Shown here: one piece after another, positions 1-5,708 of the stretch | How positions within the stretch are numbered: the first letter of the stretch is position 1 | How the letters are laid out: each line of letters opens with the position of its first letter | Source of the DNA: Acetobacterium sp. | Lineage (GTDB): Bacteria > Bacillota > Clostridia > Eubacteriales > Eubacteriaceae | DNA length: 6,039 nucleotides | Direction: 5' to 3' | Assembly (NCBI GenBank): GCA_022013395.1 | Contig: JAKLQL010000103.1 | Span: forward strand, 1 to 6,039 | The notes under the pieces: model-generated | What the model was told of the DNA's origin: nothing | Databases searched by the model: none | The model's input: the letters and a program-made list of their open reading frames with translations, nothing else | Position numbers and translations under genes: made by a program

Positions 1-46
1 AATTATTTAAAAAAATTTTAATCTCCAAAAGTTCTACAAAAGTTAT

Positions 47-55
47 TGTTATTAT
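47..55 (+). promoter_or_regulatory. Possible extended -10 promoter of the copper operon
   Basis: TGTTATTAT fits an extended -10 element: a TG dinucleotide one base before TATTAT, which matches TATAAT at five of six positions. No good -35 hexamer lies 16-18 nt upstream, which an extended -10 can tolerate. The transcript would begin near 62 and give a 5' leader of about 28 nt. In such A/T-rich DNA a chance match is likely, so this is tentative. Confidence 0.3.
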
Positions 56-75
56 TCCTATAAACAAGAAGTGAC

Positions 76-81
76 AAGGAG
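76..81 (+). promoter_or_regulatory. Ribosome binding site of the HMA-TauE/SafE-cupredoxin gene
   Basis: AAGGAG lies 8 nt before the ATG at 90 and decides the start. The ATG at 83 is in another frame, only one base from the site, and its frame closes after about 14 codons. Confidence 0.8.
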
Positions 82-89
82 AATGACCA

Positions 90-1454
90 ATGGAAGAAAA
101 ACAAATAACAAAGACATTTTCAGTTAGTGGGATGACCTGTGTTAATTGTGAAAATCGAATCGAGAATAAACTTAAAAAGCTTGATGGTGTAACCAATGTC
201 ACTGCAAGTTATCCGCGTTCACAGGTCAGTTTTACATACAACCCGGATCGTGTGAAGCTGTCAACCATAGTAGAGACTATTGAATGCATGGATTATCATG
301 TAAAACGTGCAGGTGAAAAACAAAAGAATCAAACCGTTGAGAAGAAAAATAAAATAAATGAGGTTTTAGGAATCGGCATCATCATCATTGCTGCATTTGT
401 GATTATTAATTACTTTGGCGGTTTTAACATCTTCAACTCATTTCCGGAGGCAAAACAGAGTGTCGGTTATGGAGCACTACTATTAATCGGTTTACTCACA
501 TCCATCCACTGCGTGGCTATGTGTGGGGGCATCAATCTTTCACAATGCGTTCCCAATGCAAGTATCAAAAGTGAAAATAAAACGGCAAATCTCAGACCCG
601 GTATTTTATACAACACCGGTCGGGTGATCTCTTATACCATTGTTGGCGGGATCGTCGGAGCATTGGGATCAGTTGTCAGCTTTTCCGGTACAGCAAAAGG
701 AATTGTCGCTGTTATGGCAGGGGTGTTCATGGTGATTATGGGTTTGAACATGTTGAATCTTTTTCCCTGGCTGCGTCAATTTAATCCCAGAATGCCCAAG
801 ATTTTTGCCAGGAAGATCAATGAACAGAAAAAAAGTAACAGTCCCTTATATGTCGGACTTTTAAATGGCTTAATGCCCTGCGGACCACTCCAGGCGATGC
901 AACTCTATGCACTTTCCACCGGTGATCCGGTGCAGGGTGCCTTATCGATGTTGGCATTTAGTTTGGGAACCGTGCCACTGATGTTTGGACTGGGAGCGAT
1001 CAGCTCATTTCTCAGTAAAAAATTTACCAGCAAAATGATGACCGCCAGCGCCGTATTAGTTCTGATCTTGGGTATGTTTATGTTCAGTAACGGCATGAGT
1101 TTATCTGGCATTGCACTTCCTTCCCTAACCGGTGGTGTTACAGTGGCGAGTGAAGCACAGCAAAATAATACGGCATCCGTCGACCAGGGGGTTCAGACAA
1201 TTACAACAGAGCTTTCGTCAAACAGTTATGAACCCATCACTGTCCATGTGGGGGTACCCGTTAAATGGACCATTCAGGCAGACGAGAGTAACATAAATGG
1301 GTGCAACAACCAAATACTGATTCCCAAGTACAATATTGAAAAGAAATTAGTGGCCGGTGACAATATCATCGAATTCACCCCAACTGAGACAGGAACAATC
1401 CCCTATAGTTGTTGGATGGGGATGATTAAAAGCAATATAACAATTGTTGATTAA
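90..1454 (+). CDS. HMA / TauE-SafE (DsbD_2-like) membrane / cupredoxin-like fusion protein, putative copper exporter
   Basis: A 454-residue protein with three parts. Residues about 8-75 form a heavy-metal-associated (HMA) domain with a GMTCVNC site (Cys17, Cys20). Its usual IEKAGY stretch reads IECMDYH, placing an extra Cys66 and Met67 beside the site. Residues about 91-337 hold roughly seven hydrophobic segments and look like the TauE/SafE or DsbD_2-like family, with the two hallmark motifs HCVAMCGG (His140, Cys141, Cys145) and NGLMPCGP (Cys264). Residues about 364-454 are a cupredoxin-like beta domain with Cys405 in GCNN and Cys441, Met443 and Met445 in YSCWMGM. Related proteins are annotated as sulfite exporters or cytochrome c biogenesis-like proteins. 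The copper domains at both ends and the neighbouring CopA and CopZ genes instead argue for copper transfer across the membrane, HMA inside and cupredoxin outside. Thiol electron transfer, as in CcdA/DsbD, remains an alternative. The domain calls are firm; the transport direction is inferred. Confidence 0.88.
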   Translation: MEEKQITKTFSVSGMTCVNCENRIENKLKKLDGVTNVTASYPRSQVSFTYNPDRVKLSTIVETIECMDYHVKRAGEKQKNQTVEKKNKINEVLGIGIIIIAAFVIINYFGGFNIFNSFPEAKQSVGYGALLLIGLLTSIHCVAMCGGINLSQCVPNASIKSENKTANLRPGILYNTGRVISYTIVGGIVGALGSVVSFSGTAKGIVAVMAGVFMVIMGLNMLNLFPWLRQFNPRMPKIFARKINEQKKSNSPLYVGLLNGLMPCGPLQAMQLYALSTGDPVQGALSMLAFSLGTVPLMFGLGAISSFLSKKFTSKMMTASAVLVLILGMFMFSNGMSLSGIALPSLTGGVTVASEAQQNNTASVDQGVQTITTELSSNSYEPITVHVGVPVKWTIQADESNINGCNNQILIPKYNIEKKLVAGDNIIEFTPTETGTIPYSCWMGMIKSNITIVD

Positions 1455-1479
1455 AAGATACTAAAGGGTATTATTAAAC

Positions 1480-1484
1480 GGAGG
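1480..1484 (+). promoter_or_regulatory. Ribosome binding site of the cupredoxin lipoprotein gene
   Basis: GGAGG lies 9 nt before the ATG at 1494, in the 39-nt gap after the preceding gene. The gap has no hairpin, which supports co-transcription. Confidence 0.8.
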
Positions 1485-1493
1485 ATTAAAAAA

Positions 1494-1994
1494 ATGAAAA
1501 AATCATTTTACTTATTAGGAAGCATGTTAGCAGTCGCCTTGATTGGGATCGTGTTATTTGCAGGTTGCACCAGAAGTTCGGGAAACACAGGCGGAACAGC
1601 AGTTAATTCAAATTCGTCACAAACCAGCAGTGAGACTCAAAAAACGACAACACAACAAAGTACCAGCAGTTCCGCTGCCAAATCAAATGGCGGGACCAAA
1701 GCCACAGTGCGTGATGGGGTTCAAACGGTAGCAACCACCCTGGATCAAGGTATTTATAAACCAATCGTTGTTCAAGCGGGGATTCCGGTAAAATGGACCA
1801 TTACTGCAAAAGATGGGGATCTGAGCAGTTGCAATAATAAAATGGTCATCAGAAGTTATGGCGTGGAAAAGCAATTAGCAGTGGGTGAAAATGTGGTCGA
1901 ATTTACCCCAACCAAGTCAGGAACCATTGTTTATTCCTGTTGGATGGGGATGGTGGGAAGTACCATTACCGTGGTAGACGATATTAATCAATAA
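1494..1994 (+). CDS. Cupredoxin-like domain lipoprotein
   Basis: A 166-residue exported protein. Residues 1-24 form a signal peptide (MKKSFY, then a hydrophobic core) ending in the lipobox LFAGC, so Cys25 would be lipid-modified and the protein anchored on the outer face of the membrane. Phe at -3 is less usual than Leu. Residues about 26-70 are a Ser/Thr/Gln/Asn-rich flexible linker. Residues 72-162 are a cupredoxin-like domain that aligns without gaps to residues 364-454 of the preceding protein, about 49 of 91 identical by hand count. The candidate metal ligands are Cys113 (SCNN) and Cys149, Met151 and Met153 (YSCWMGM). The histidines of classical type-1 copper proteins are absent, so a Cu(I) carrier or buffer is more likely than a blue-copper electron carrier. 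The position between the fusion transporter and CopA supports an extracytoplasmic copper role, which is inferred. Confidence 0.85.
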   Translation: MKKSFYLLGSMLAVALIGIVLFAGCTRSSGNTGGTAVNSNSSQTSSETQKTTTQQSTSSSAAKSNGGTKATVRDGVQTVATTLDQGIYKPIVVQAGIPVKWTITAKDGDLSSCNNKMVIRSYGVEKQLAVGENVVEFTPTKSGTIVYSCWMGMVGSTITVVDDINQ

Positions 1995-2023
1995 AAAATA
2001 AAATCGAATAAATGAAAAGTTGA

Positions 2024-2031
2024 GGGAGGGG
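2024..2031 (+). promoter_or_regulatory. Ribosome binding site that fixes the CopA start
   Basis: GGGAGGGG lies before the ATG at 2038, with its GGAGG core (2025-2029) 8 nt upstream. The reading frame could also open at a TTG at 2020, six codons earlier. That start would place the ribosome binding site inside the coding region and has no site of its own, so 2038 is preferred. Confidence 0.85.
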
Positions 2032-2037
2032 AATTTA

Positions 2038-4497
2038 ATGAATAAAGAAACAGTCAAAATAACCGGAATGACCTGCGCAGCCTGTGCGGCCAGAGTGGAA
2101 AAAGTAGTCAATAAGATGCAAGGGATAACCAGTGCATCGGTTAACTTTGCCACCGAAAACCTGTCAGTTGAATACAATGAGGTCGAGACTTCTCGACAAA
2201 AAATCAATGAAGCCATTGAAAAAGCCGGATATGGTACCGTGGAAGTTTCCACCCAAAGTGAAGTTACCATACCTATTGGGGGAATGACTTGCGCCGCCTG
2301 TTCAGCGCGAGTTGAAAAGGTTTTGGGAAAACTTGAAGGTGTCACCAGTGCATCGGTTAATCTGGCTACTGAAAAAGCCACCGTTCACTACGATGCCCAG
2401 CTGGTAAAGCTCTCAACCATTCGACAGGCCATTGAAAAAGCCGGGTATCAGGCCCTTGAGATAGAGAAAAAAAATGCCATTGATGAGGATAAACTCCGGA
2501 AGGAAAAGGAAATACGAACGCTCAAGACCAAGTTAATTGTGTCCGCGACCTTTGCTGTTCCGCTGCTTTATCTGGCAATGGGGGCGATGATCTGGTGGTT
2601 GCGGCTGCCGATTCCCAGCTTTCTGGAACCGATGCAATATCCCTTGAGTTATGCCCTTGCTGAAATAATCCTGGTCATCCCGATTATTATTGCCGGGAAT
2701 CGTTTCTATTCTGTCGGGTTTAAAGCCATTATTCAACGGAGTCCAAATATGGATTCGCTAATTGCCATGGGAACATCTGCAGCGATTTTGTACAGCCTTT
2801 ATTCTGTTTTTCAGATCCTGATTGGCAATTTTAAGGCAGTACAGGATTTATATTTTGAAACCGCCGGGGTTATTATTACGCTGATTCTCCTAGGAAAATA
2901 TCTGGAGGCGGTATCGAAAGGCAAAACATCAGAAGCCATTAAAAAGCTGATGGGTCTTGCCCCTAAAACAGCCATCGTTATTCGGGATGGTGTGGAAATT
3001 GAAACACCCATCGATGAAGTGGAAATTGATGATGTGATCCTGGTAAAACCCGGGGGGAAAATTCCGGTTGACGGGATCGTCATCGAAGGGAACACCGCCA
3101 TTGATGAATCCATGCTCACCGGGGAAAGCATGCCCATTGATAAAAAGTCAGGGGATGCAGTGTACGCTGCCAGTATTAATAAAAATGGTGTGATCAAATT
3201 CAGAGCTACCAAAATCGGCGGTGACACTGCCCTTGCACAAATTATCAGACTGGTGGAAGATGCCCAGGGTTCAAAGGCACCGATCGCTCAGATGGCTGAT
3301 ATTGTTTCTAGTTATTTTGTTCCGATTGTCTTTGTGATTGCCGTTCTGGCCTTCTCGGGCTGGTATTTCACGGGTCATACATTAGTGTTTTCAATGACGA
3401 TCTTCATTTCGGTTTTAGTAATCGCTTGCCCATGCGCGCTAGGCCTGGCAACGCCAACAGCCATAATGGTTGGAACCGGAAAAGGCGCCGAGTATGGTAT
3501 TTTAATTAAGGGCGGCGAAGCCTTAGAAACGACGCATCAGATTAACACCATTGTTTTTGATAAAACCGGCACCATCACCGAAGGAAAGCCCGAAGTAACC
3601 GACATTGTCACCGCTTTCGGGATTGAGCGAAATTGGCTGCTACAAATCGCCGCTTCGGCCGAAAAAGGATCAGAACATCCTCTGGGGGAAGCGATTGTCA
3701 GAGGCGCCGAAAAGGAAAACCTGGAAACCCTTAAAATTGATACGTTTAAAGCGATCCCCGGATATGGGATTGAAGTGGAAGTTGACGGCTCACGGCTGTT
3801 GCTGGGGAACCGAAAAATGATGGATGAAAACAGTATCTCGCTGATCACTCTGGAAGAAGAATCAGATCGGCTGGCTGAAGAAGGCAAAACGCCGATGTAC
3901 ATTGCTATGGATGGCATGCTGTCCGGGATTATTGCTGTTGCCGATGTTGTCAAAGCCAGCAGTAAAGCAGCCATTGCCAAACTTCATGAAATGGGTATTG
4001 AAGTAGCGATGATTACCGGCGACAATAAAAAAACCGCCGAAGCCATTGCCAAACAGGTTGGCATCGATCGAGTCCTGGCCGAAGTATTGCCCCAGGATAA
4101 ATCAAACGAGGTTAAAAAACTCCAGACCGAAGGCCGAAAAGTGGCCATGGTGGTGGATGGTATCAACGATGCACCGGCCTTGGTTCAGGCCGATATTGGT
4201 ATTGCCATTGGCTCCGGCACTGATGTCGCCATGGAATCAGCAGATATCGTACTGATGCGAAGTGATCTGATGGATGTACCAACTGCTATAAAACTTAGCA
4301 AAAGCACCATTCGCAACATCAAACAAAATCTTGTTTGGGCATTTGGTTATAACGTTGCCGGAATACCCATTGCCGCCGGACTTCTGTATCTTTTTGGCGG
4401 GCCATTGCTGAATCCTATTTTTGCAGCCGCAGCCATGTCACTGAGTTCGGTTTCGGTGCTCACCAATGCCCTGAGATTAAAAGGGTTCAAACCATAG
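2038..4497 (+). CDS. copA: Copper-exporting P1B-type ATPase CopA
   Basis: An 819-residue ATP-driven Cu(I) pump of the cytoplasmic membrane, of normal length for a two-HMA CopA. Two N-terminal HMA domains carry GMTCAAC sites (Cys13/Cys16 and Cys85/Cys88). About eight membrane segments follow. The actuator has TGES (361-364). The membrane metal site CPC is at 464-466, with Tyr771-Asn772 and Met800-x2-Ser803-Ser804 completing the signature typical of the Cu(I) subgroup. The phosphorylation motif DKTGT is at 508-512 with catalytic Asp508; SEHPLG (His547-Pro548) and GYG mark the nucleotide domain, and TGDN is at 660-663. One oddity stands out: the hinge motif normally read as GDGINDAP is VDGINDAP, with Val706 replacing a near-invariant Gly beside Asp707. 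Everything else is intact and in frame. It lies 43 nt after the cupredoxin lipoprotein gene, without a terminator. Identity as a copper ATPase is secure; full activity is less so because of Val706. Confidence 0.96.
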   Translation: MNKETVKITGMTCAACAARVEKVVNKMQGITSASVNFATENLSVEYNEVETSRQKINEAIEKAGYGTVEVSTQSEVTIPIGGMTCAACSARVEKVLGKLEGVTSASVNLATEKATVHYDAQLVKLSTIRQAIEKAGYQALEIEKKNAIDEDKLRKEKEIRTLKTKLIVSATFAVPLLYLAMGAMIWWLRLPIPSFLEPMQYPLSYALAEIILVIPIIIAGNRFYSVGFKAIIQRSPNMDSLIAMGTSAAILYSLYSVFQILIGNFKAVQDLYFETAGVIITLILLGKYLEAVSKGKTSEAIKKLMGLAPKTAIVIRDGVEIETPIDEVEIDDVILVKPGGKIPVDGIVIEGNTAIDESMLTGESMPIDKKSGDAVYAASINKNGVIKFRATKIGGDTALAQIIRLVEDAQGSKAPIAQMADIVSSYFVPIVFVIAVLAFSGWYFTGHTLVFSMTIFISVLVIACPCALGLATPTAIMVGTGKGAEYGILIKGGEALETTHQINTIVFDKTGTITEGKPEVTDIVTAFGIERNWLLQIAASAEKGSEHPLGEAIVRGAEKENLETLKIDTFKAIPGYGIEVEVDGSRLLLGNRKMMDENSISLITLEEESDRLAEEGKTPMYIAMDGMLSGIIAVADVVKASSKAAIAKLHEMGIEVAMITGDNKKTAEAIAKQVGIDRVLAEVLPQDKSNEVKKLQTEGRKVAMVVDGINDAPALVQADIGIAIGSGTDVAMESADIVLMRSDLMDVPTAIKLSKSTIRNIKQNLVWAFGYNVAGIPIAAGLLYLFGGPLLNPIFAAAAMSLSSVSVLTNALRLKGFKP
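2128..2444 (+). repeat. Tandem HMA-domain repeat within copA
   Basis: The two HMA domains repeat with a period of 72 codons (216 nt). Two 17-nt blocks are identical between copies at exactly that spacing: ACCAGTGCATCGGTTAA at 2128-2144 and 2344-2360, and GCCATTGAAAAAGCCGG at 2212-2228 and 2428-2444. This shows an in-gene duplication, possibly kept similar by gene conversion. Confidence 0.85.
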
Positions 4498-4535
4498 AAG
4501 TAATAAGTAGTAGTTAATAAATAAATTTAAATAAA

Positions 4536-4541
4536 AAGGAG
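4536..4541 (+). promoter_or_regulatory. Ribosome binding site of the duplicated-domain lipoprotein gene
   Basis: AAGGAG lies 9 nt before the ATG at 4551. The 53-nt gap after copA is almost purely A/T with no stable hairpin, so read-through from copA is expected. Confidence 0.8.
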
Positions 4542-4550
4542 AAAAAGAGT

Positions 4551-5225
4551 ATGAAAAAGAAAATTATTTTAGCAGGAGCAGCCGCATTATTATTGGTTGT
4601 CCTATCCGGTTGCCAGCAGACAGATGTCGTCGGAAAGCAATCCATTGCATCATTTGATGCCGTTCTTCAAGCAATGCCCAACCAAGTTTCCGAAGATGAA
4701 ATGAATGGCGGATGGGCGTTGTCGGCACCGGATGGAACCGCTCGTTTTATCTGGAGTAAAGATTACAGCAGCGGCTCACCTCATGATGTCATGATTGAAA
4801 CGAATGTAAAGCCATTCATCGATGCCGGACTTGATGTCACCAAACTTCCCGCCGGGATGGTTATCGGCGATAAGATTATGGTCGGAACAATGTTAGGTGA
4901 TGAAAAATTAACTTATAAAGGCGAAGTCACACCGCTAGCCTCCTATGAACAGATTGTCAATCTGAAACGTGATCATATTAAATATCACACAGCCCTTGAC
5001 CATTATGGGGTCGATCTTGGTGATGGCAATGCGTTTGAATGGGCGAAAGACATGAGTACCAACGATAAAGACATTGTTTTTGCACTCAATCCGCAGATGT
5101 TTATTGACGCCGGCGTTGATCCGACAAAAGTTGAAGGCTGGGTTTTTGCCAAGGTAAAAACAGAAGATAAAGATAAACAACCCATTGAAGTTGATAAATT
5201 CTTAAAACCGTTTAGTATTAAATAA
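4551..5225 (+). CDS. Uncharacterised lipoprotein with two copies of one domain
   Basis: I do not recognise this 224-residue protein's family. Residues 1-20 are a signal peptide (MKKK, then a hydrophobic stretch) ending in the lipobox VLSGC, so Cys21 should be lipid-modified and the mature protein extracytoplasmic. The rest has no membrane segment and no other cysteine. It consists of two related halves. Residues 34-114 align with about 131-204: Ser34-Phe35 to Asp61 matches Ser131-Tyr132 to Asp158 without a gap, DGTARFIWSKD matches DGNAFEWAKD, and FIDAGLDVTKLP matches FIDAGVDPTKVEG. His (78, 142, 146, 151) and Met (81, 103, 110, 114) residues could bind metal, but they are not arranged in a known motif and are not conserved between halves. 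Its place between copA and copZ suggests a role in copper stress or cell-surface metal handling; this is inferred from context only. The gene itself is well supported by start, ribosome binding site and signal peptide. Confidence 0.85.
   Translation: MKKKIILAGAAALLLVVLSGCQQTDVVGKQSIASFDAVLQAMPNQVSEDEMNGGWALSAPDGTARFIWSKDYSSGSPHDVMIETNVKPFIDAGLDVTKLPAGMVIGDKIMVGTMLGDEKLTYKGEVTPLASYEQIVNLKRDHIKYHTALDHYGVDLGDGNAFEWAKDMSTNDKDIVFALNPQMFIDAGVDPTKVEGWVFAKVKTEDKDKQPIEVDKFLKPFSIK
4650..5162 (+). repeat. Internal domain duplication in the lipoprotein
   Basis: The first copy spans about 4650-4892 and the second about 4941-5162. The repeat is visible at protein level (DGxA..F.W.KD, then about 18 residues, then FIDAG(L/V)D.TK) but not as long identical DNA, so the duplication is old. 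Exact copy borders are approximate. Confidence 0.75.
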
Positions 5226-5255
5226 ATAGTCTGGTATAACGACTCAAAATAAATA

Positions 5256-5272
5256 ATTAAATAAAATTTAAT
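5256..5272. repeat. A/T inverted repeat before the copZ ribosome binding site
   Basis: ATTAAAT, three A residues, then ATTTAAT form a perfect 7-bp inverted repeat that ends directly before GAGG of the copZ ribosome binding site. An all-A/U hairpin would be weak. The surrounding gap is A/T-rich, so chance is a fair explanation; an operator is possible but unsupported. Confidence 0.3.
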
Positions 5273-5278
5273 GAGGTG
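5273..5278 (+). promoter_or_regulatory. Ribosome binding site of copZ
   Basis: GAGGTG, with its GAGG core at 5273-5276, lies 8 nt before the ATG at 5285. It is the only suitable site for this start. Confidence 0.75.
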
Positions 5279-5284
5279 TAAGAA

Positions 5285-5500
5285 ATGAAAAAAATAATTC
5301 TAAATGTCGAAGGTATGTCCTGTGCTCACTGCGAAAGAGCGGTAAAAAATGCTGTTGGCGAACTCGACGGGGTTGAAAGTGTCATTGTTGATCTTACCGG
5401 AAAAACGGTCGAAATTGAATATAATTCTGATAAGTTAACCTTTGAGAGCTTTAAGGCGGCTATCGAAGAAGAAGACTTCAAGGTAGTAGGACAAATCTAA
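5285..5500 (+). CDS. copZ: Copper chaperone CopZ (single HMA domain)
   Basis: A 71-residue cytoplasmic protein consisting of one HMA domain, the usual size for CopZ/Atx1-type chaperones. The Cu(I) site is GMSCAHC with Cys13 and Cys16, and the ferredoxin-like pattern (VKNAVGELDGVESV, VEIEY, AAIEEED) covers the full length. Members of this family carry Cu(I) through two Cys thiolates to the HMA domains of CopA. Many bacterial CopZ proteins have Tyr near position 65; here it is Phe65. The His inside the CxxC site differs from the CAAC sites of this operon's CopA and the CVNC site of the fusion protein. The gene is 59 nt downstream of the lipoprotein gene without a clear terminator and is probably the last gene of the copper operon. 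A mercury-binding MerP-like role is unlikely given the neighbouring CopA. Confidence 0.93.
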   Translation: MKKIILNVEGMSCAHCERAVKNAVGELDGVESVIVDLTGKTVEIEYNSDKLTFESFKAAIEEEDFKVVGQI

Positions 5501-5595
5501 AAAAATAATCCAAACAACCGTAAATAGCAGAGAATGGATATCCTAAAAAATTTCAAAGATGTCATAAGCTGATACGGTTAAAAAGTTGTTTAATT

Positions 5596-5621
5596 GCGTC
5601 TTTGCATTAAAGTAAAGACGC
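5596..5621 (+). terminator. Possible weak terminator hairpin after copZ
   Basis: GCGTCTTT (5596-5603) and AAAGACGC (5614-5621) form a perfect 8-bp stem with a 10-nt loop. GTTG (5585-5588) and CAAC (5629-5632) could extend it beyond a symmetric 7-nt internal loop. Only three T residues follow the stem, so it lacks the U-run of a strong intrinsic terminator. It may be a leaky terminator, an RNA-stabilising end or a regulatory hairpin. Confidence 0.4.
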
Positions 5622-5622
5622 T

Positions 5623-5652
5623 TTGAAGCAACCGATAATGGGGTCAAATAAT
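5623..5652 (+). promoter_or_regulatory. Possible promoter of the RseC-like gene
   Basis: TTGAAG (5623-5628) as -35 and AATAAT (5647-5652) as -10 are separated by 18 nt and match the sigma-A consensus at four and five of six positions. Transcription would begin near 5659, about 58 nt before the gene. The -35 box overlaps the base of the preceding hairpin. The assignment rests on weak matches alone. Confidence 0.3.
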
Positions 5653-5701
5653 AGATGTAAAATCTAATTGATTCATCAATCAGAACGGATTGAAATTTTA
5701 A

Positions 5702-5708
5702 AAGGTGG
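5702..5708 (+). promoter_or_regulatory. Ribosome binding site of the RseC-like gene
   Basis: AAGGTGG lies 8 nt before the ATG at 5717 but only 2 nt before an in-frame ATG at 5711. Normal spacing favours 5717; using 5711 would add only Met-Lys. Confidence 0.65.

Larger units (their letters stand above)
1..89 (+). other. A/T-rich leader upstream of the operon
   Basis: Non-coding leader before the first gene. It contains a short A/T inverted repeat (arms 7-12 and 16-21), too weak and too poor in G/C to call a terminator for an unseen upstream gene. I see no TACAnnTGTA (CopY-type) box and no G/C-rich CsoR-type pseudo-palindrome. The upstream neighbour lies outside the window, so whether the operon really begins here is not certain. 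Confidence 0.5.

Noticed and set aside
83..127. Alternative ATG at 83
   Set aside because: It is only one base from the Shine-Dalgarno site, is in a different frame and ends after about 14 codons.
1917..2381. Open frame of 154 codons on the - strand across the start of copA
   Set aside because: It spans the end of the cupredoxin gene, the gap and both HMA repeats. Its apparent internal repeat is just the reverse of the HMA duplication.
2811..3227. Open frame of 138 codons on the - strand inside copA
   Set aside because: It lies wholly antisense to well-conserved ATPase sequence including TGES, has a Ser/Ile/Pro-rich composition and no recognisable domain.
3537..3980. Open frame of 147 codons on the - strand inside copA
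   Set aside because: It is antisense to the DKTGT and nucleotide-binding region of CopA and shows only the Ser/Ala-rich pattern expected of a shadow frame.
5227..5246. AGTC/GACT pairing after the lipoprotein gene as a terminator
   Set aside because: A 4-bp stem with no U-run cannot act as an intrinsic terminator.
5536..5543. GGATATCC palindrome as an operator
   Set aside because: An isolated 8-nt palindrome is expected by chance, and nothing links it to a promoter.
5534..5572. A 12-codon + strand frame (MDILKNFKDVIS) that could be a leader peptide
   Set aside because: Only a poor AGAG-like site precedes it, with too little spacing, and it has no run of a regulatory amino acid.
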